From positions 85,524-139,777 of the forward strand of contig CAJTQG010000001.1 of assembly GCA_910578605.1 (NCBI GenBank): a stretch of 54,254 nucleotides of DNA. Direction: 5' to 3'. The stretch's first letter is position 1. Every line of letters begins with the position of its first letter. This document shows, piece after piece, positions 1-7,998 of this stretch. The notes below the pieces were generated by a model, which searched no databases, had not been told where the DNA came from, and was given only the letters and a program-made list of their open reading frames with translations. Origin of the DNA: an uncultured Lachnospiraceae bacterium. GTDB taxonomy: Bacteria; Bacillota; Clostridia; Lachnospirales; Lachnospiraceae. A program made the position numbers and the translations under genes.

Positions 1-2
1 GA

Positions 3-3000
3 ATCATCCATTATGCAAGCACCAACTGGATGCACTTTGAGTGCAATTTTAACCGTAAACAATCGGAATTAAAGGATTATCATGCTTATCTAATTGTATT
101 TGTATGTATTGCTTTTGCCTTTCGTATGCTATTGTGCGGAAGCTATCAGGAAGTTGGAGATATGTCAGCTTTTGCTTCTTGGAGCAACACTGTATTTAAG
201 GAGGGCTTCACCAAATTTTATTCAAACCACGGAGCGACTACCTATCCTCCTTTATATATTTTTATTTTGTATATTATAGGAGCCATTAAAAATTTATTTG
301 GCATTGCAGATATGTCAATACAACATATTATCCTGTTAAAACTTCCCTCTATCATTATGGATATAGCAGCTGGAATATTTATTTACAAAATAGCCCGCAG
401 CAAATTTACTCATATAACAGCTATTTTATTGGCATGTTTTTATTGGTTTAACCCTGCTGTCATTATCAACTCCACTATTTGGGGACAGGTAGACGTTTTT
501 TACAGCTTTGCCATCGCTGTTATGTGTTATCTTTTATATAAGAAAAAACTTATACCTGCCTGCATTGCATTTGCAATTTCCTTTCTTTTAAAAAGCCAGA
601 CTATTATATTCACTCCCATACTTATCTGTGGTTTTATAGATTTGGTTTTTTTAGACAACTTTTCCTTCAAAAAGCTTCGCAAATATTTGCTGGGAGGTAT
701 AGGGGCAGTTGGTATTATCCTTTTAATATATCTTCCCTTTGTACTGGGGGGAAACTCCCACTCCAATTTAGTGGATGCCGTAAAGCAATTTATCAGCTCA
801 CTGAATGCCTTTGCCTACGCTTCTGTCAATGCCTTTAACTTTTGGACTATGGTTGGAATGAACATAACCGACCAAAATACTACCTTCCTATTTTTACCTG
901 CAGTAGTATGGGGATACCTATCCATTGTGCTCTTGACAATAGGCGCTGTTCTTATCAGCTGGAAATGCAAAAAAAACACAGCTAAATATTCATATATTGG
1001 CGCATACATCATTACTACCTTATTTCTTTTCTCCGTCCGTATGCATGAGCGATATTTATTTCCAGCTTTAATTTTACTGCTGCTGTCCTATATTCTGACA
1101 CCAAAAAAAGAAATATTAAAAACCTTTGGCTATTTAAGCGCCCTGCAATTTGCTAATGTCGCTTATATTTTATTTATTCGTCCAGGGACACCGCAATACT
1201 CTAAAAATATGATTCCAATTTTTCTGTCTGCACTGACCATAGCCGTCTGGTTTTATATGTTATTCACAATTAAGCAATACTTTTGGAATGACACCCCTTT
1301 TATTTTAGAAACAGACAGCCAGTATATAAAAGATTTACAAAACTCACAAAACAAAGAGCATACTAAAAAGAAAACAAGCAAACAAAAAAAAGACACAAAC
1401 AAAAAACACAAAAGAGAAGATACATCCGAAAAAGAGTTTCATTTCTTTACAGGAAGAGAAAATGGCAGCCTTACAAAATGGGATTTCCTTATTATGCTAA
1501 TCATCACCGTTGTATATGCCTGCTTTGCCTTCCATGATTTAGGCAGTCATAAAATGCCAAACACCGGTTGGGAGGCAACTGACCAGGACTACGAAATTGT
1601 GTTGGATTTTGGCAAGAAGGTAGATATAAAAGAACTACATTATTTTGTAGGCGGATACGACAATTGCACCTATGAATTATCTTACACCTCCATGCAGCAG
1701 CCAGACAGTGCCTCCTGGACAAGCACCCCCATCATGAATGCAGGAGATGTATATAAGTGGAATCATTATAATTTGAACACTTCCATGCAATACCTTAAAC
1801 TATCTGCCACATTCTATCCAAGCGAGCTTTTAGAATTAGTATTTATAGACTCTGATGGCAATCAAATTGTTCCTGTTAATTCTTCCGATTATAAAACGTT
1901 GTTTGATGAGGCTGATATGTACAAGGAGCAGGTTACCTACCGAGATGAGACTTATTTTGACGAAATCTATCATGCCCGCACCGCATACGAGTATATTACT
2001 GACAGAACTACTTATGAGACTACCCACCCTCCTCTCGGAAAAATATTAATCGCATTGGGAATTAAAATATTTGGATTTAATCCTTTTGGATGGCGCTTTA
2101 TGGGCACACTGTTTGGTGTGTTGATGCTGCCCCTGCTGTATATTTTTGCTAAGAGGATGTTTAAGCGGACATGGATTGGCGCTGTTGTCTGCCTGTTGTT
2201 TGCCTTTGATTTTATGCATTTTACTCAGACTCGCATCGCTACCATTGATGTATACATTACCTTCTTTATTATATTGATGTATTATTTTATGTATCGCTAT
2301 ACAAGCATGAGCTTCTACACCAGCAAGCTGACAAAAACCTGGATTCCCCTTGGGCTTTGTGGTATTTCCATGGGACTTGGGGTTGCCAGCAAATGGACAG
2401 GTGCCTATGCCGGAGTGGGACTTGCGGTTATTTTCTTCTGGCACCTGTTTAACCGCTATGTGGAATACAATTACGCAAAGGACCATCCGGGACTGACAAC
2501 CAACGGTGTTGAACATGACTATGTTAAATCCGTGTTTATGCCCCATATGATAAAAACATTATTATTTTGCATTGTGTTTTTTATCTGTATTCCTGGGCTT
2601 ATTTATGTCCTTTCCTATATTCCCTTTGTCAGCCCTAGCGGAGAAACTAACTTGATTCAAAAAATAATTGAAAATCAGCAATATATGTTTGATTACCACT
2701 CTCAGTTAACAGATACTCATGGCTACTCCAGCAAATGGTATGAATGGCCTATGATTGTAAAACCCATTCTCTACTACTCCCGTTCTGTAACGGATACGAC
2801 AGCAGAGGCCATATCCTCAATGGGAAATCCGCTTGTATGGTGGGTTGGCGCCATTGCACTGCTTTATGTTGCCTATCGTGCCATCAAAAACAGAGAGGGT
2901 GTTGCCGGATTTTTGACAATCGGATTTTTATCTCAATATTTACCGTGGGTATTGGTAAGCAGAACTACATTTATTTACCACTACTTTACAAGCGTACCAT

Positions 3001-3221
3001 TTGTCATTTTGGCAATAGGGTATAGCATCTGTCAACTTTACAAGAACAGAGATGAAAAAAAGAAGAAAAGCTTTCAAGTTGCAGTAGGCGTCTATTGTAT
3101 TTTAGCCCTATTGTTATTCCTCTATTTTTATCCTGTAATTGCCGGACAGCCGGTTGTTATAGATAAAGTGCAACAAATGTATTGTTGGTTCACCAAATGG
3201 TATATGCTTGTGCTGGATTAA
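3..3221 (+). CDS. PMT-type membrane glycosyltransferase fusion (5' end outside window)
   Basis: A large multi-pass membrane protein, probably a lipid-carrier-dependent sugar transferase of the cell envelope. The frame is open to the left edge, so the true start may lie outside the window; the first ATG inside is at 30 (1063 codons from there). Counting from that Met, residues 1 to about 430 form one polytopic glycosyltransferase module with an early acidic Asp near residue 44, typical of GT-C enzymes. A Lys-rich linker runs from about 430 to 470. A second module begins near 485 and carries the protein O-mannosyltransferase hallmarks: FDEIYHARTAYEYI near 642 and THPPLGK near 665. Residues about 505-620 lie between membrane segments and look like a discoidin-type beta domain. 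What is seen is two GT-C modules fused in one chain. The transferred sugar and acceptor cannot be told from sequence. Confidence 0.85.
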   Translation: MIHYASTNWMHFECNFNRKQSELKDYHAYLIVFVCIAFAFRMLLCGSYQEVGDMSAFASWSNTVFKEGFTKFYSNHGATTYPPLYIFILYIIGAIKNLFGIADMSIQHIILLKLPSIIMDIAAGIFIYKIARSKFTHITAILLACFYWFNPAVIINSTIWGQVDVFYSFAIAVMCYLLYKKKLIPACIAFAISFLLKSQTIIFTPILICGFIDLVFLDNFSFKKLRKYLLGGIGAVGIILLIYLPFVLGGNSHSNLVDAVKQFISSLNAFAYASVNAFNFWTMVGMNITDQNTTFLFLPAVVWGYLSIVLLTIGAVLISWKCKKNTAKYSYIGAYIITTLFLFSVRMHERYLFPALILLLLSYILTPKKEILKTFGYLSALQFANVAYILFIRPGTPQYSKNMIPIFLSALTIAVWFYMLFTIKQYFWNDTPFILETDSQYIKDLQNSQNKEHTKKKTSKQKKDTNKKHKREDTSEKEFHFFTGRENGSLTKWDFLIMLIITVVYACFAFHDLGSHKMPNTGWEATDQDYEIVLDFGKKVDIKELHYFVGGYDNCTYELSYTSMQQPDSASWTSTPIMNAGDVYKWNHYNLNTSMQYLKLSATFYPSELLELVFIDSDGNQIVPVNSSDYKTLFDEADMYKEQVTYRDETYFDEIYHARTAYEYITDRTTYETTHPPLGKILIALGIKIFGFNPFGWRFMGTLFGVLMLPLLYIFAKRMFKRTWIGAVVCLLFAFDFMHFTQTRIATIDVYITFFIILMYYFMYRYTSMSFYTSKLTKTWIPLGLCGISMGLGVASKWTGAYAGVGLAVIFFWHLFNRYVEYNYAKDHPGLTTNGVEHDYVKSVFMPHMIKTLLFCIVFFICIPGLIYVLSYIPFVSPSGETNLIQKIIENQQYMFDYHSQLTDTHGYSSKWYEWPMIVKPILYYSRSVTDTTAEAISSMGNPLVWWVGAIALLYVAYRAIKNREGVAGFLTIGFLSQYLPWVLVSRTTFIYHYFTSVPFVILAIGYSICQLYKNRDEKKKKSFQVAVGVYCILALLLFLYFYPVIAGQPVVIDKVQQMYCWFTKWYMLVLD

Positions 3222-3238
3222 CAAATCAGAACAATGCA

Positions 3239-3289
3239 AAAAAGGAAATCATTTTATTTTGCCTATGGCATTAAAATGATTTCCTTTTT
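3239..3289. terminator. bidirectional intrinsic terminator
   Basis: Perfect 18-bp inverted repeat (3239-3256 with 3272-3289) with A-runs on the left and T-runs on the right. It lies between the converging glycosyltransferase and sce7726-type genes, and the minus-strand gene's stop codon falls inside the right arm. Confidence 0.85.
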
Positions 3290-3924
3290 CTTCCCCTGCT
3301 GCCCTTACCTCTTCTGTCTCTCTTATATTCCTTAATTGTATTTTCAATCAATGTGTAGTCCCGCTCAAACAATTCATCGCTAATCTGCCTATTCAATATC
3401 TTTTCCGGTACTGTATTTAATATTTTCTGGGCAACAAAAGCTTTGCTTTTTTGAGGGTATCTGGGCATATGATTGATTTCCTGTATATGGGCCAGCTCCG
3501 GACGCCAGAGAATACTAATTTTTCGATTCATATCCCTGTGAGGATTCATCTGTGCCTGGCGCATCACATAGAAATCAATCTTCTGGTCTACCAGTTCCAC
3601 GGAGATAATCCCCCACCACGGCGGCACATGCTCCTTAATATGTTTCCCGTGACGGGAACCTATCACTACATAATTATAGTCAAAATACATGTTGTAATCC
3701 TTTACCTGCCTTGCCAATCTAGCATATGTGTCAGCGTCACTTTTAATTTCAATACCTACAATGCATTCTGTAAGTATCATCACAATATCTGCCCTGGATT
3801 TCCCCATCTGCTTTTCTTCTATAATGCGCATTTTATCATATAATTCTTCTAAAAATTCAAACAGCGGCTCCCGTATATCTTTGTCGTACAAAATAGCCTT
3901 TTTTGTATTTGTTGATTTTTCCAT
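3271..3924 (-). CDS. sce7726-family protein (PD-(D/E)XK nuclease-like fold)
   Basis: Soluble protein of 217 residues from the chosen start. The core RADIVMI...GIEIKSDADTYARL (acidic residue near 46, E59 and K61) followed by RQVKDYNMYFDYNYVVIG and a PPWWGI motif matches the sce7726/MmcB-like family, whose D-ExK layout resembles PD-(D/E)XK nucleases. Its biological role is not established. The reading frame extends 26 codons further upstream to 4002, but that stretch is almost pure Lys/Arg/Glu from a purine-rich leader and has no ribosome binding site. The ATG at 3924 has AGGAAG about 10 nt upstream, so it is preferred. It sits among small membrane and phosphoesterase genes with no clear partner. 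The C-terminal RGKGSRGRKRKSF tail is very basic and may bind nucleic acid (inference). Confidence 0.75.
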   Translation of the reverse strand: MEKSTNTKKAILYDKDIREPLFEFLEELYDKMRIIEEKQMGKSRADIVMILTECIVGIEIKSDADTYARLARQVKDYNMYFDYNYVVIGSRHGKHIKEHVPPWWGIISVELVDQKIDFYVMRQAQMNPHRDMNRKISILWRPELAHIQEINHMPRYPQKSKAFVAQKILNTVPEKILNRQISDELFERDYTLIENTIKEYKRDRRGKGSRGRKRKSF

Positions 3925-4035
3925 GTTATCCCATCTTCCTCTGTTTCTTCTCTCCTGTTTCTTCTCTCTTGTCTTTTCTTTCCCTCTGCCTACTGTTGTC
4001 ATTTATTTTCATTAGTTTGCTATGTTAACTATTAT

Positions 4036-4737
4036 CTACTGTTTTTTATTGATAGATTTATGCCTTACATTTTTCCCCAGCAGATACAATTCTCCAAGGA
4101 CAATAAAAATAAACAGCAAAATTAGAATCATGTAGGCAGCGCCAACTCCCACTGTCTGGGAATTCACTGTTCCTAGCTCCAATCCAAACCATCCGGCCTC
4201 AGCTCCGTAATTTATAAAATTATAGGGCGCCATCATACCTTCATCCCATCTCACATGAAATACATTTGCAAGAATCAAAACTGCCGCCACATAACAAAGA
4301 GGCACAAATGTTGCATAAACCACATGCCTTGTTGTAGATTGATATTCGTGGTCAAACAGAAAAAAATCCAATATTGCCAGCACTGGGGTGATAAAATGCA
4401 CGCAAAAGCTGGCAGCTCCATTTCTAAAATAGGAGTGAAAAAATCCCCCCTCCGATGTGGGAGCTAAAATACACAAATAAACCAAAAATGTCAGTGTAAT
4501 AGAAATTGTAAACAAATATTTTATTATATACAACCTTTGGCTTCTTACCTGCCTCTTTACCTCTTGATTCAAAAACATTTTCACATCTAAAACTAAAAAT
4601 AATACCAATATAATATCAATCAATATATTGGATATATTCGTAAAATACGTAAAAAACATCCACCCATCATACATTTTTATCATCCCATAGAGAGATGCCA
4701 TCACTGCTGCAGCCTTAATAAAAAATCCTGCTATCAT
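4036..4737 (-). CDS. Pr6Pr family integral membrane protein
   Basis: A 233-residue polytopic membrane protein with about six hydrophobic segments. The motif FFTYFTNISN near residues 28-37 is the signature of the Pr6Pr (FAR-17a/AIG1-like) family, in which the conserved Thr/Asn/Ser of the 'FT.lSN' motif lies in an early membrane segment. The bacterial members have no proven substrate. The start is set at 4737, where AAGGAG lies 7-8 nt upstream; a GTG ten codons earlier would add a Lys/Arg-rich stretch and has no convincing ribosome binding site. The gene follows the metallophosphoesterase gene on the same strand with a short gap, so the two may be co-transcribed. Confidence 0.75.
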   Translation of the reverse strand: MIAGFFIKAAAVMASLYGMIKMYDGWMFFTYFTNISNILIDIILVLFLVLDVKMFLNQEVKRQVRSQRLYIIKYLFTISITLTFLVYLCILAPTSEGGFFHSYFRNGAASFCVHFITPVLAILDFFLFDHEYQSTTRHVVYATFVPLCYVAAVLILANVFHVRWDEGMMAPYNFINYGAEAGWFGLELGTVNSQTVGVGAAYMILILLFIFIVLGELYLLGKNVRHKSINKKQ

Positions 4738-4797
4738 ACCATTTCTCCTTTTTCTGCTTTTCTTCACTGGCCCTCATCACTCCCGAATTTCACCATT

Positions 4798-5532
4798 TCA
4801 CCATTTGAAATATCTCTCCCACCACCTGCTTTTATCTCTCACAATCAACTCTGGTTTAAAAAATAAATAGTCTCCTGATACCAACTTGTATTCTATGCCA
4901 TCTACCATGCCAACATAGCTGTCCGAAAATCTCTCTTTTCCATGACAGTGTGAGTACACTACTTTTTTTACTTGATATTCCTTTGCCATCTGTGTAAATA
5001 AGCTTTCCTCCTCCCCAATACTCGTTGGAGGATAATGTAAAAACATAATAAATTTATGATAACCTGCCTCCAAAGCCATCTCAAAGGAAGTTTGGAGCCT
5101 GGCAAGCTCTCGGTTTCGTATCTTTTCAAAATGTTCAACCGTATCTTTCCCCTCATAGCAATATCCCTTTGTCCCCACAAGAGCATAATCCTCATATACA
5201 TAAAAATTATTTTGCAGAAACTGAAGCCTTCCCTCATATATTTCATTTAACTTTGCTGTTTTTTTTACATCCCAAAACATATCATGATTGCCCCTAAGCA
5301 ATATTTTTCTCCCCGGCAATCTGGCAATAAACTCTAAATCCTCCTTAGATTCCTTCAGATTATGTCCCCAGGAGTGATCTCCCGTAATCACAATGGTATC
5401 CTCCTGCCGGATTTTATTTTGCCAGTGCCATTGAATTTTCTGCTCATGATATTTCCACACATCACCAAATCTATCCATGGGCTTATCTACCCCAAAAGAT
5501 AAATGCAAATCACCGATTGCATATAAAGACAT
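4798..5532 (-). CDS. calcineurin-type metallophosphoesterase
   Basis: A 244-residue predicted phosphohydrolase. Metal-binding motifs appear in the expected order: GDLH at the N-terminus, GDHSWG near 50, GNHD near 79 (RGNHDMFWD), a His in the FLHYPPT segment, and HCHGKER near the C-terminal third. These ligate a dinuclear metal centre in the family. The substrate is unknown; relatives are annotated only as serine/threonine-phosphatase-like or general phosphohydrolases. The start at 5532 is supported by the purine-rich GGAGAAGGGAAGG run just upstream. A frame extension of 21 codons to 5595 is less likely because MSLYAIGDLH is the usual beginning of the family. No signal peptide is seen, so it is probably cytoplasmic. 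Confidence 0.85.
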   Translation of the reverse strand: MSLYAIGDLHLSFGVDKPMDRFGDVWKYHEQKIQWHWQNKIRQEDTIVITGDHSWGHNLKESKEDLEFIARLPGRKILLRGNHDMFWDVKKTAKLNEIYEGRLQFLQNNFYVYEDYALVGTKGYCYEGKDTVEHFEKIRNRELARLQTSFEMALEAGYHKFIMFLHYPPTSIGEEESLFTQMAKEYQVKKVVYSHCHGKERFSDSYVGMVDGIEYKLVSGDYLFFKPELIVRDKSRWWERYFKW

Positions 5533-5722
5533 ACCCGTTCCTTCCCTTCTCCTTGCAGGCATCAGATTTGTTTGCTTATGTGCATATTCTATCACAATTT
5601 GCGCGGCATATGCAAATAAAATGTTCTTGCATCCTTCTTAACATCATGCTATATTTTTACAGATATATATTCCGGCATGCCCCGCTCATTGCTGGCTAAT
5701 ATAACGGAAAGGAGACAAAACT

Positions 5723-6658
5723 ATGCAATTTTATCTTGCCCCCATGGAGGGTATCACCACCTATATTTTCAGAAATGCCTATGCTCATTATTATGGAGAA
5801 ATAGATAAATATTTTACTCCCTTCCTGTCCAACAAAAAGCTGTGCAGTCGAGAGCGCAATGATATTCTCCCTGAAAACAACAAAAACATTTCCCTTGTAC
5901 CCCAAATATTATCAAATAACCCAGATACTTTTCTTGCCATCGCCAGGCAAATTGCCGATTACGGATACACTAGCGTCAACTTAAATCTTGGATGTCCTTT
6001 TGGCACTGTCACTGCAAAGAAGCGGGGAGCCGGCTTCCTGAGTGTCCCACAGGAATTGGATGCCTTTCTTGATACTATTTTTACAAAATGCCCTCTCCAT
6101 ATATCTGTTAAAACCCGAATTGGCGTCACCTCCACAGACGAATGGGAGGAATTGCTTTCCATATACAAAAAATACCCTATGGAGGAACTGATAATACATC
6201 CTAGGCTGCTGGGGGAATATTATAAAGGTTCACCTCACATAGAGGCTTTCTGCCAAGCTGCCAATTGTCTATCGTTTCCTCTTTGCTACAACGGAGATAT
6301 CACTTCCCAAAAGAGCTATGCACAGCTTCTAGCTCAATTCCCCGACTTAAAGCATGTCATGCTTGGACGGGGCATCATACAAAACCCTGGATTGGCAAAG
6401 GAACTGCGCTTAGGCGAATCGAAACAAGATATTCCTACCTTTCGGGCATTTCACAATGAAATCTATGAGAATTATAGGAGGATTATGTCCGGTCAAGCCC
6501 CTGTACTCTTTAAAATGAAAGATTTGTGGGCATTCTTTGTTCATTATTTCACCGATGCCCAAAGAGATATTAAAAAAATTCGAAAAGCAAACCATTTTTC
6601 CGACTATGAAATTGCTGTGGAGCACCTGCTAAAACAAGCAGAAGGTCAGATTTCTTAA
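5723..6658 (+). CDS. tRNA-dihydrouridine synthase family protein
   Basis: A 311-residue FMN-dependent enzyme that reduces uridine to dihydrouridine in tRNA. The beginning YLAPMEGITTYIFRNA is the classic Dus flavin-binding segment. NLNLGCPFGTVTAKKRGAGFL contains the catalytic Cys near residue 91, and KTRIGV, IHPRLLGEYYKG and MLGRGIIQNPGLA follow in the order of the TIM barrel. It is preceded by AAAGGAG seven nucleotides from the ATG. The gene stands alone on the plus strand between minus-strand genes. It is clearly a different paralogue from the DusB-like gene at 17.7-18.7 kb. The exact target position in tRNA cannot be read from the sequence. Confidence 0.9.
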   Translation: MQFYLAPMEGITTYIFRNAYAHYYGEIDKYFTPFLSNKKLCSRERNDILPENNKNISLVPQILSNNPDTFLAIARQIADYGYTSVNLNLGCPFGTVTAKKRGAGFLSVPQELDAFLDTIFTKCPLHISVKTRIGVTSTDEWEELLSIYKKYPMEELIIHPRLLGEYYKGSPHIEAFCQAANCLSFPLCYNGDITSQKSYAQLLAQFPDLKHVMLGRGIIQNPGLAKELRLGESKQDIPTFRAFHNEIYENYRRIMSGQAPVLFKMKDLWAFFVHYFTDAQRDIKKIRKANHFSDYEIAVEHLLKQAEGQIS

Positions 6659-6680
6659 CCTGACCTCCTCCTGCTTTTTT
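6636..6680. terminator. intrinsic terminator after dus, also facing lrgB
   Basis: Compound stem (AAGCAG with CTGCTT outside, AGGTCAG with CTGACCT inside) followed on the plus strand by T6. It overlaps the dus stop codon. On the minus strand it follows lrgB and ends in a weaker T-rich stretch. Confidence 0.85.
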
Positions 6681-6712
6681 ATTGATAATGCAGGCAAAGA
6701 AACAAGGAAACT

Positions 6713-7405
6713 CTAGAAAAATTCCGCAAAAATTATAGAGCCAAGCACGGTCATCAATCCAGCTACTGCAATAGAAAGGCTGCTCATTGCTCCCTCAACC
6801 TCCCCAAGCTCCATAGCTTTTGCTGTTCCAACTGCATGTGACGCACAGCCAATGCCAATTCCCTTTGCCATAGGATGTGTGATATGAAATAAATCACATA
6901 CTGTCTGAGCTATTATATTGCCAAGCACCCCCGTAATAATAATCACAGCAACGGTTATATTTACATACCCTCCCAGCTCCTGAGATATGCCCATGCCGAT
7001 TGCTGTTGTGATTGACTTTGGAAGAAGAGTGACATACTCCTCATGGTTTAGTCGAAACAAAACAGCCAAGGCCAACACACAGAGCAAGCTTGTGAGAACA
7101 CCAGACAAAATTCCTGCCGCAATGGCCCCAGCGTTTTTCTTTAACAATTCTGTCTGCTCATACAGCGGGATGGCAAGACAGACCGTTGCCGGTGTAAGCA
7201 GATAACTTAAATATTTTGCCCCTGCATAATAGCTGTTATAATCCACACGGAATACTACAAGCAATAAGATTGTAAACAAAATGGAAATCAGAAGAGGGTT
7301 GCATATAGCCATCTTCCATTTTTTCTTTAAACAAACTCCTGCCAAATAGGCAAGAAAACTTATTGTCACACCAAAATATACAGATTCTTCCATCATTTGC
7401 GCCAT
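6713..7405 (-). CDS. lrgB: LrgB/CidB family antiholin-like membrane protein
   Basis: A 230-residue polytopic membrane protein. The family segments are visible: an N-terminal YFGVTISFLAYL, LLTPATVCLAIPLY, LLPKSITTAIGMGIS near the middle and IGCASHAVGTAKAMELGEVEGAMSSL in the C-terminal part, which is the most conserved LrgB region. LrgB works with the holin-like LrgA in murein hydrolase control, overflow metabolite transport and cell lysis in Gram-positive bacteria. The start codon overlaps the lrgA stop in a TAATG arrangement, so translation is very likely coupled. Which metabolite or lytic system it affects here is unknown. Confidence 0.92.
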   Translation of the reverse strand: MAQMMEESVYFGVTISFLAYLAGVCLKKKWKMAICNPLLISILFTILLLVVFRVDYNSYYAGAKYLSYLLTPATVCLAIPLYEQTELLKKNAGAIAAGILSGVLTSLLCVLALAVLFRLNHEEYVTLLPKSITTAIGMGISQELGGYVNITVAVIIITGVLGNIIAQTVCDLFHITHPMAKGIGIGCASHAVGTAKAMELGEVEGAMSSLSIAVAGLMTVLGSIIFAEFF

Positions 7406-7797
7406 TATAGTTTCCCTTCCTTCTTACCATTTATTTTCTCTTCCTCATCCTCTAAAGACGGCTTGACAAGGCATTGCGTCACTTTTCCTGAAACTGCCAT
7501 CACCGCCACAGTGGAGATACATGTAATGACAAAAAACGGAACCCACACAGGCTGCAGAATTCCCCAGGAATCCATCAATCCAACTCCTGCCGGAATAAAC
7601 ATCAGCGGCATGATATCAATCAAAAATTTACCTGTCTCTTTTATCCAAGAAAGCTTAATCAATCCAAAGTACAGTGAAACATACAGCAAAATCATGCCAT
7701 ATATGCTTCCGGGAATAGGAAGGGGAATCCAGTGATTTAATCCCTCCCCAATAAAGGTAATCGCCAATATTATTGTAAATTGTTTTATATATTTCAT
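7405..7797 (-). CDS. lrgA: LrgA/CidA family holin-like protein
   Basis: A 130-residue membrane protein with four hydrophobic segments. The motif IPGSIYGMILLY in the second segment is characteristic of LrgA/CidA holin-like proteins, as is the FIPAGVGLMD stretch. The start at 7797 is chosen because GGAGG lies 7 nt upstream; the frame could extend 24 codons further, but that part encodes the promoter region. It forms an operon with lrgB through a one-base overlap. A consensus promoter precedes it at 7832-7860. The hybrid histidine kinase upstream is separated by a terminator, so a LytS-like control link is possible but not shown. Confidence 0.9.
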   Translation of the reverse strand: MKYIKQFTIILAITFIGEGLNHWIPLPIPGSIYGMILLYVSLYFGLIKLSWIKETGKFLIDIMPLMFIPAGVGLMDSWGILQPVWVPFFVITCISTVAVMAVSGKVTQCLVKPSLEDEEEKINGKKEGKL

Positions 7798-7831
7798 ACC
7801 TAATCCTCCATTAACAAATTGAACCAAACCA

Positions 7832-7860
7832 ATTTTATTGGATAATACAAAAGATGTCAA
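7832..7860 (-). promoter_or_regulatory. sigma-A-type promoter of lrgAB
   Basis: On the minus strand TTGACA (7860-7855), a 17-nt spacer and TAAAAT (7837-7832). The -10 box is about 35 nt upstream of the lrgA start codon. Confidence 0.75.
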
Positions 7861-7906
7861 TAGTTCCATCTAAAACATAGGATAAACCAAACCATCCATT
7901 CTAAAA

Positions 7907-7954
7907 CAAAAAGCCCATAAAGCTTAGAATCTATTTTCCCAAGCTCTACAGGCT
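7907..7954 (-). terminator. intrinsic terminator of the hybrid kinase gene
   Basis: On the minus strand a 14-bp stem (7954-7941 with 7925-7912), in which all mismatches are G-U pairs, is followed by T5. It separates the kinase gene from lrgAB. Confidence 0.75.
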
Positions 7955-7998
7955 GACTTTACTGTTTATCTATCCATTTGTTTCTTTTTCCTGCTTTT

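Noticed and set aside
3925..4002. 26-residue Lys/Arg-rich extension of the sce7726 protein
   Set aside because: Derived from a purine-rich leader, no ribosome binding site in front, and the later ATG is better placed.
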